The translations under genes and the position numbers were made by a program. Below the pieces are notes generated by a model. The model was given only the letters and a program-made list of their open reading frames with translations, was not told where the DNA came from and did not search any database. Below, one piece after another: positions 60,101 through 64,000 of a stretch of DNA of 64,000 nucleotides. Location of the stretch: contig NZ_BSRQ01000012.1 of NCBI RefSeq assembly GCF_030268685.1, forward strand, positions 186,001 through 250,000, written 5' to 3'. Origin of the DNA: Microtetraspora sp. NBRC 13810 (GTDB lineage: Bacteria > Actinomycetota > Actinomycetes > Streptosporangiales > Streptosporangiaceae). Numbering within the stretch: the stretch's first letter is position 1; every line of letters begins with the position of its first letter.

Positions 60101-60200
60101 CGAGATCGACCTCGAACGCCTCCAGGCCGCGACCCGCGACTCCTACCTCAAGCTGGCCGCCTCCGTGGGCGACGGTTTCGCGGCGCTGCAGACGGTGTGA
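57150..60200 (+). CDS. EspI-like protein: long disordered N-terminus and MinD/ParA ATPase
   Basis: A 1016-residue protein. The first 40 residues are an ordered acidic helix (LEEQLAWLDAIKETEEAP); residues about 60-710 are a disordered Gly/Ser/Pro/Thr-rich region with repeats (SGATHSGATRSG about 205-240, DSGFGGDGGFSGDG about 375-395, SGSGAPGGAV about 635-670); a basic linker and the ATPase follow with the deviant Walker A KGGVGKTTTT (about 774-784), DANPDRGTL and DCGTGLLHSAM. It resembles EspI of mycobacterial ESX-1 and related streptomycete MinD-like proteins. No ESX genes are near. Start GTG follows GGGGGAG. Confidence 0.8.
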   Translation: MARHDREDPHSLEEQLAWLDAIKETEEAPIGAASTALDETVVSPYPKDPWRSVPAEPEPAPPLFRAAVDSVYGAGLPEQAPADPEAADAAGWREASGPTGVFSVPSFAPPAAPGGDNEAFLAPLKPLPAQDEGDTSGYRLGTFTFSEPNQGSFDEPGTGSLNEQGTGSFSESDQGSASDRGLFELPADQATTADRGPTEADPPAATQSGTTPSGATHSGATHSGATRSGATRSGATRSGTADAPASAPASSGTASSGTVSPGTASYGVPDQPATAPSSFGGPSSGSTGVFGAPEGSSGAEGSPGSEQPSQGDPGGASRGAFGAGDYGTDREAVSEETPSEGSSGAGSQREDRAKGESGLRGDSGPDGQSGPGGDSGFSGDGFGDSGFGGDGGFSGDGFGGERAAFAGGAGQDATREDLGHELLAALRSPADPHHADPQSHADPQEHAYGTEAQTYGGGEGRPYGDAEGRGYGGGEERGHVEQWAYGDVRGRGDEEAASTGEHAATQAGPAAASEPTVEKAKPATFHWEPAPELAAHDWTRPESAQGTVPGGLGLSPRPADSDPATRAAQSAQSGQGRRGDGSTAHGDAAGGTGAGAEQGRRATHENRTAGTATTGASNTRPDAASTGPAARGGPTSGSGAPGGAVSGSGAQGGPTSGSGAHGGAASGAGGGAVPGEEPYQARRRQPAFSAAARQHAPVKPPVGGTPTADSLDPDSLLRGRRGGPSRGWRRLVYRASAGLIQPGESPEVRRRRELISRARTPVSTGHHRVAVLSLKGGVGKTTTTVGLGAMLAQVRGDRVIAVDANPDRGTLSDKVELETAATVRDLLNERGQIKRYVDVRAFTSQGPSRLEILASDRDPSVSEAFSATDYQAVSQVLENFYSICITDCGTGLLHSAMSGVLGLADQLVLVSSPSVDGARAASATLDWLEAHHYGELVRAATVVLCSVRPRSKSAVDLDRLEAHFAARCRAVIRVPYDPHLEEGAEIDLERLQAATRDSYLKLAASVGDGFAALQTV

Positions 60201-60203
60201 GAT

Positions 60204-60234
60204 CCGCCGCGCCGGGGAGCCCCCGGCGCGGCGG
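60204..60234. terminator. Bidirectional GC-rich hairpin
   Basis: A perfect 14-bp stem (CCGCCGCGCCGGGG and its complement) with a 3-nt loop, just after the ATPase stop and beyond the 3' end of tRNA-Ser. Confidence 0.85.
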
Positions 60235-60254
60235 TGCGGTGCCCGGGGCTGAGG

Positions 60255-60341
60255 CGGAGGGTGTGGGATTCGAACCCACGAGACCATCGCTGGCCTGGCC
60301 GCTTTCAAGGCGGCTGCACTAGTCCACTATGCGAACCCTCC
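60255..60341 (-). tRNA. tRNA-Ser (anticodon TGA)
   Basis: An 87-nt class II tRNA. The acceptor stem GGAGGGT pairs with ACCCTCC, the discriminator is G as expected for serine, and no CCA is encoded. The anticodon stem-loop is GCCGC-CTTGAAA-GCGGC with anticodon TGA, a long variable arm follows, and the T-arm is GTGGG-TTCGAAT-CCCAC. It reads UCA/UCG-type serine codons. Confidence 0.97.
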
Positions 60342-60391
60342 CGGTGTGAGATCCACGATAGCGCCGTCTGGAAGCGGCCGGGCGCGGTATT

Positions 60392-61342
60392 TCAGCCCAC
60401 CGGCCGGCGGGCGACGTGAACGGTGTCGGCGGACAGGTAGTAGGCATCCGTCCGGGACAGGATGCCGGCGGGGTCGCCGGGGTCGAGCAGCCGGTCGAGG
60501 GTCGCCAGGTCGCCGGGGGACAACCGGCCCTCGCTCAGCCCGCGCATCCTGGCGAGGTGGTCGTGCAGGTAGTGCAGGTGCTCCTCGGCGAGCGGCGCGG
60601 GCCGGTCGATCAGGAACGTACGGCTGGCGACCCGGGTCAGGCCGGCCCGCTCCAGCATGCCCGGCCAGTCCTCCACCGCCGGGACGCTTCCCGGCAGGGC
60701 GGAGCGCATGTCGTCGAACCATTCGGCGTTCGCCACGTCGAGGCGGGCCTGCAGACCGGGGCGGCCCAGCCCGATGTCACGCGGCAGGAACCGCGGGGGC
60801 AGGCCGCCCTCGGCGAGCGCGACGAGCCCGCCGGGCCGGAGCAGCCCGGCGATCGAGGCGAGCGCCGCCTGCTGGTCGCCGAGATGGTGCACCACGTGGC
60901 TGACCCAGACGAGGTCGGGCTCCTCCTCGGCCAGCAGCCCGAACTCCTCGGGAAGGCCGGCCAGCCTGGTGCCGACCCGCTTGCCCACCCCGGCCTCGGA
61001 CGCCCGCCCGGCCACCCGTTCGAGCAGGGCCGGCGTGCCGTCCACGGCGACCACCTCGGCCTCGGGGAACTCCTGGGCCAGCATGCAGGCCACCACACCG
61101 GGCCCGCTCCCGACGTCGAGGATCCGGTACGGCCGGCCGGTCGCGGGCAGCGTCGACACCGGCCCGGCGCCCTCGGCGGCGCGGTGTCCCCGGGCGGCCG
61201 GACGGCTCGGGGCGTCCTCCTGCGTCAGCTCGCGCAGCCAGGCGACGGCCTGGCGGAGCATGGGGGCGCGCAGGTCGGCGCCGCGCTCCAGCTGTGAGCT
61301 GAAGTCGTCCCAATCGATCTCTGCGTCGTCATGCTGGTGCAC
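60392..61342 (-). CDS. SAM-dependent class I methyltransferase
   Basis: A 316-residue methyltransferase: motif I ILDVGSGPGVVACMLAQEFP, VVAVDGTPALL, LVWVSHVVHHLGD and LRPGGLVALAEGG. The C-terminal half has TRTDAYYLSADTVHVA. The acceptor is unknown. The GTG at 61342 follows AGGA by 6 nt; longer in-frame starts lack ribosome sites. It is transcribed away from the operator region at 61429-61483. Confidence 0.85.
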   Translation of the reverse strand: MHQHDDAEIDWDDFSSQLERGADLRAPMLRQAVAWLRELTQEDAPSRPAARGHRAAEGAGPVSTLPATGRPYRILDVGSGPGVVACMLAQEFPEAEVVAVDGTPALLERVAGRASEAGVGKRVGTRLAGLPEEFGLLAEEEPDLVWVSHVVHHLGDQQAALASIAGLLRPGGLVALAEGGLPPRFLPRDIGLGRPGLQARLDVANAEWFDDMRSALPGSVPAVEDWPGMLERAGLTRVASRTFLIDRPAPLAEEHLHYLHDHLARMRGLSEGRLSPGDLATLDRLLDPGDPAGILSRTDAYYLSADTVHVARRPVG

Positions 61343-61428
61343 TGGGGATCCTGATCTTCCGTTGCAGCTCCTGACCACACGGTAGCCCGTGGGAGCGACC
61401 ATGCTCTGTGACAGATGTGTGACCGTTT

Positions 61429-61483
61429 TGACGGCTTCCGTCACAACGCCTTGACGGTCGCGGGCTGTCAAGGTTGCCTTGAC
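61429..61483. promoter_or_regulatory. Nested palindromes/operator region before the HTH gene
   Basis: Two perfect dyads lie in 55 bp: TGACGG-CTT-CCGTCA (61429-61443) and GTCAAGG-TTG-CCTTGAC (61467-61483), with a further CCTTGAC half-site at 61449-61455. TTGACG (61451-61456) plus a 17-bp spacer and TTGCCT (61474-61479) make a possible promoter whose spacer and -10 are covered by the second dyad; the ATG at 61486 follows within 6 nt. Confidence 0.65.
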
Positions 61484-61485
61484 GG

Positions 61486-62235
61486 ATGGCCGACCCCGCG
61501 TACTCCCGGGCCGCGCTCGCCCGCCTGGGACTGTCCGAGCACGCTTCCATGCTGGCCGATCAGGCCCGCCATCTGGTGCCCTTCCCGCAACAAGGACGCC
61601 ATGAGCGGCTGACCGGCCCCGTCGGCGCCCTCGTCGAGCGGGCGACGCGGCTGCTGGAGAGCGCGGTGATCTGCGAGCGGGCCCAGGGGGCCACCTGGGC
61701 GGAGATCGGTCACGCGCTCGGCAGCAGCCGCCAGGCGGCCCACGAGCGGTTCGGCGAGGCCGACCGCGACTTCCGCCGCCGGTACCTGCTCGCCTGGCTG
61801 CTGCCCGACCGCGCCGCCGAGTGGACGGCCTCGCCCGAACGCCTCGCCGGCCTCGCCGACCGCCTGGCCGCCTGGCTGGCCTCCCACCGCCACCTGGAGG
61901 AGGAGACCGACCCCGGCGGGCGGCCGATCGCCGACGGCCTGCCGCCGATGACCGTCCTCGAACGCTCCGTCGTGATCACCGAGGCGGCCCACCTGATCAA
62001 GGGCCTGCCCGACGACGACCCGCTGCGCCGCGACCTGGAGATCGGCCTGTGCCGGCGCAGGATCGAGCTGTACGAGGAGCAGGCCGCCGCGAACCCCGGC
62101 GACGCCGGCCTCCACCAGGCGCTGGCCACCGCCCGCACCCGGCTGGCCGGACTCGGCGGCACGGTCCCCCACGTCACCGACGGCCCCGGCCGCGGCGCGA
62201 GGGGCGTCGCCGGAGACGATGAAGCATGCGGTTGA
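61486..62235 (+). CDS. Uncharacterised HTH protein
   Basis: A 249-residue protein with an HTH-like segment (about residues 60-90; GATWAEIGHALGSSRQAAHERFG) of the sigma-like type found in small actinobacterial DNA-binding proteins, and an Ala/Leu-rich helical remainder. No named family is recognised. Its promoter region contains two palindromes and half-sites directly before the ATG, suggesting autoregulation. The stop overlaps the next gene by 10 nt. Confidence 0.7.
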   Translation: MADPAYSRAALARLGLSEHASMLADQARHLVPFPQQGRHERLTGPVGALVERATRLLESAVICERAQGATWAEIGHALGSSRQAAHERFGEADRDFRRRYLLAWLLPDRAAEWTASPERLAGLADRLAAWLASHRHLEEETDPGGRPIADGLPPMTVLERSVVITEAAHLIKGLPDDDPLRRDLEIGLCRRRIELYEEQAAANPGDAGLHQALATARTRLAGLGGTVPHVTDGPGRGARGVAGDDEACG

Positions 62236-62855
62236 CTCTGGATCACCTTGTCTACGCGACCCCCCACCTGGCGGAGACGGTCGCGGAACTCACGGAGGCG
62301 CTCGGCCTGCGCGCCGCCGAGGGCGGCCGGCACCTCGGCTTCGGTACCCGGAACCACCTGCTCGGGCTGGGCGGCGCGAGCTACCTGGAGATCGTCGGGC
62401 CCGACCCCGAGCAGGAGGCGCCGGCGGAGCCGCGGCCGTTCGGCATCGACGGGCTCACCGCGGCCGCGCTGGTGACCTGGGCGGTCGCCTGCCCCGGCAT
62501 CGATGAGGCGGTGGCCCGCGCGCGGCGGCACGGCCACGATCCGGGCGAGCCGCGCACGATGACGCGGCGCACCCCGGAGGGCGACCTGTTGCGCTGGCGG
62601 CTGACCATGCCCGACCTGCTCCGGCACGACGGCTTGGTGCCGTTCCTGATCGACTGGGGGACCACCCGGCACCCCGCCGCGGCCGGCCTGCCCTCGGCGG
62701 CCCTGCTGTCCCTGGGCGGCGTCCATCCCGAACCCGCGCGCGTCAGGCACGACCTGGCGGCCCTCGGCGCGGAGCTCGACCTCGCCGAGGGCCCGCGCCC
62801 CCGGCTGACAGCCGTCCTGGAAGGCCCGGCCGGCCGGGTCACCCTGACCGGCTGA
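62226..62855 (+). CDS. VOC-superfamily glyoxalase-like protein
   Basis: A 209-residue protein of the Glyoxalase_3-like type: LDHLVYATPHLAETVAELTEALG, HLGFGTRNHLLGLG, YLEIVGPDPEQ and LVPFLIDWG. It has one or two beta-alpha-beta-beta-beta modules; the metal ligand set is not complete enough to name a substrate. The ATG lies 10 nt inside the preceding gene, indicating translational coupling. Confidence 0.85.
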   Translation: MRLTLDHLVYATPHLAETVAELTEALGLRAAEGGRHLGFGTRNHLLGLGGASYLEIVGPDPEQEAPAEPRPFGIDGLTAAALVTWAVACPGIDEAVARARRHGHDPGEPRTMTRRTPEGDLLRWRLTMPDLLRHDGLVPFLIDWGTTRHPAAAGLPSAALLSLGGVHPEPARVRHDLAALGAELDLAEGPRPRLTAVLEGPAGRVTLTG

Positions 62856-62960
62856 ACTTCTCCCCGAAGTTTTCGTTATCCCCCGGTCCGCCCACGGGTC
62901 TCCTGTGCAGGAGCGGAAACGGCTCCGCTCCTTTTCCCCTGACGAAGGACCCCATTCCTC

Positions 62961-64000
62961 ATGAGTGAGACTGTTCCGAGGGACACCGCAGCAGGTCGCA
63001 GAGCCGCCCGGCAGGTTCGCCGCGCCGCGCTCGTAGGCGCCTTCGCGGCCATCCTGGGCGCCTCCCTGGTGAACGGCACCGTCCCGGCCGGCGCGGCGGC
63101 GGTCCCGCTGTCGCAGGACCGTCCGGCCACCGCCTCCTCGGCCGAGCGGGGCGACCTGTCCGCGTCGGCGGCGGTGGACGGTGACGCGGCCACCCGCTGG
63201 TCGAGCAAGTTCGCCGACCCGCAGTGGCTCCAGGTGGACCTGGGCAGGGCCACCGCGATCAAGCGGATCACGCTCAACTGGGAACGCTCGTACGCCAAGG
63301 CGTTCCGGATCCAGGCGTCCAAGGACGGCGTCCAGTGGAAGACCCTGTACTCGACCACGGCCGGCAAGGGCGGGGTGCAGACGGTCAACGTGTCGGGCAA
63401 CGGGCGTTTCGTCCGGCTGTACGCGACGAAGCGGGCCGGGCAGTACGGCGTGTCCCTGTGGGAGTTCCAGGTGTTCGGCAGGGCGGGCGCGGTGACGCCG
63501 CCGACCTCGCCCACCACCCCGACGCCGACCCCCACCAAGCCGCAGCCGAGCACCACCCCCAAGCCGAGCACCACCCCCAAGCCGAGCACCACCCCGACGG
63601 CGCCCAAGCCGAGCACCACCCCGACCGCCCCGAAGCCGAGCACCACGCCGACCAAGCCGGCCGAGCAGGCCGCGGGTAAGAAGGGCGTGGGCGTCTGGCA
63701 GATGAAGAACGTCAGCACCGCGCTCGCCAACTCCGGCGCACACTGGTACTACAACTGGTCGCCCAACCACAACGGCATCACCACGCCCAAGTCGTCGGAG
63801 TTCGTTCCGATGATCTGGGGCGCCAACAGTGTCACCGACGCCAACCTCGCCCAGGCCAAGGCCGCCGGGCCGTACCTGCTCGGCTTCAACGAGCCGGACA
63901 TGGCCGAGCAGTCCAACATGACCGTGGACAGGGCGCTGTCCCTGTGGCCGAAGCTGATGTCCGCCGGGAAGATCCTGGGCAGCCCGGCCGTCGCCTACGG
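62961..64000 (+). CDS. Secreted F5/8C (CBM32)-GH128 glycoside hydrolase, partial
   Basis: The first 346 codons of a secreted enzyme cut by the window edge: twin-Arg-like signal peptide (RRAARQVRRAALVGAF, cleaved near 46), an F5/8 type C carbohydrate-binding domain (about 50-172; VDGDAATRWSS, WLQVDLG, FQVFG), a Thr/Pro/Lys linker with near-identical KPSTTP repeats (188-230) and a GH128-type catalytic domain whose acid/base motif GFNEPD has E311. It is probably a beta-1,3-glucanase acting on fungal or plant glucan. AAGGA is 13 nt upstream of the ATG. Confidence 0.88.
   Translation, partial: MSETVPRDTAAGRRAARQVRRAALVGAFAAILGASLVNGTVPAGAAAVPLSQDRPATASSAERGDLSASAAVDGDAATRWSSKFADPQWLQVDLGRATAIKRITLNWERSYAKAFRIQASKDGVQWKTLYSTTAGKGGVQTVNVSGNGRFVRLYATKRAGQYGVSLWEFQVFGRAGAVTPPTSPTTPTPTPTKPQPSTTPKPSTTPKPSTTPTAPKPSTTPTAPKPSTTPTKPAEQAAGKKGVGVWQMKNVSTALANSGAHWYYNWSPNHNGITTPKSSEFVPMIWGANSVTDANLAQAKAAGPYLLGFNEPDMAEQSNMTVDRALSLWPKLMSAGKILGSPAVAY

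Noticed and set aside
60204-60341. Integrated element at tRNA-Ser
   Set aside because: No duplicated tRNA end or integrase within the window.
61710-63770. 686-codon minus-strand frame
   Set aside because: Runs opposite the HTH, VOC and hydrolase genes; Gly/Arg-rich repeats reflect the linker repeats on the other strand.

Overview
The window is about 70% G+C chromosomal DNA of a filamentous actinomycete. Gene content (crgA-pabA-pknB-pknA-pbpA-rodA-pstP-fhaB-fhaA, Bpa, SigE-family sigma factors, two TTA-containing genes) suggests Streptosporangiales (Streptosporangium/Nonomuraea-like); the order is an inference and was not tested by database search. Most genes are ordinary, densely packed and joined by ATGA/GTGA stop-start overlaps. 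There is no prophage, CRISPR array, intact insertion sequence or biosynthetic cluster.

Layout. 1-2433: 3'-truncated MerR-type regulator fused to a mycothiol-dependent-isomerase-like domain, then a ribbon-helix-helix/PIN toxin-antitoxin pair. 2563-6653: two ECF sigma loci, each followed by a membrane-anchored partner; between them an 800-bp scar carries a 15-bp tandem repeat encoding pentapeptide repeats and a frameshifted Tn3-type transposase relic. 6750-19621: the envelope and division region, with a DUF5324-like protein, cyclophilin, rhomboid, crgA, pabA and the minus-strand operon fhaA-fhaB-pstP-rodA-pbpA-pknA-pknB, bounded by tRNA-Leu(CAG).

20119-29359: paired CNNM/CorC proteins, an LCP cell-wall ligase, GOLPH3-like and DM13 proteins, TenA, an Fpg/Nei glycosylase, an SDR lacking its catalytic Tyr/Lys, an ECF sigma with a SnoaL tail and a LOG-like protein. 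29392-34452: minus-strand regulatory and export cassette (NarL-type response regulator, kinase, ABC-2 permease and ATPase, 34-bp perfect palindrome, double SRPBCC, ArsR-like regulator). 34549-37012: rhodanese, a TPP riboswitch controlling a CytX-type permease, and Ogt.

37189-45482: PAS/GAF kinase, anti-sigma-type ATPase, a second YidC, an OmpR-type two-component system preceded by a tiny leader ORF, two DnaA-box palindromes between convergent genes, a STAS protein, a GT2 enzyme and a secreted I36-like protein. 45683-56955: lipoglycan-type glycosyltransferases, an alkaline-phosphatase-like membrane protein, pheA, a GlxA-type regulator, serS, a cold-shock gene, a HAD phosphatase, the proteasome activator Bpa and a quinone reductase. 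57150-64000: a 1016-residue EspI-like ParA/MinD ATPase, tRNA-Ser(UGA), a methyltransferase, an HTH protein behind nested operators, a VOC protein and a window-truncated secreted F5/8C-GH128 hydrolase.

Two themes link distant genes: control of growth and wall synthesis by Ser/Thr phosphorylation (PknA/PknB/PstP/Fha with PbpA, RodA, CrgA, LCP), and thiamine metabolism (TenA and the TPP-controlled HMP-type permease). Many genes appear to have leaderless transcripts, with TANNNT boxes 6-8 nt before the start codon. The most unusual observations are the paired DnaA-box palindromes at 43008-43154, the nested palindromes before 61486, the Tn3/pentapeptide scar and the leader ORF before the OmpR regulator.
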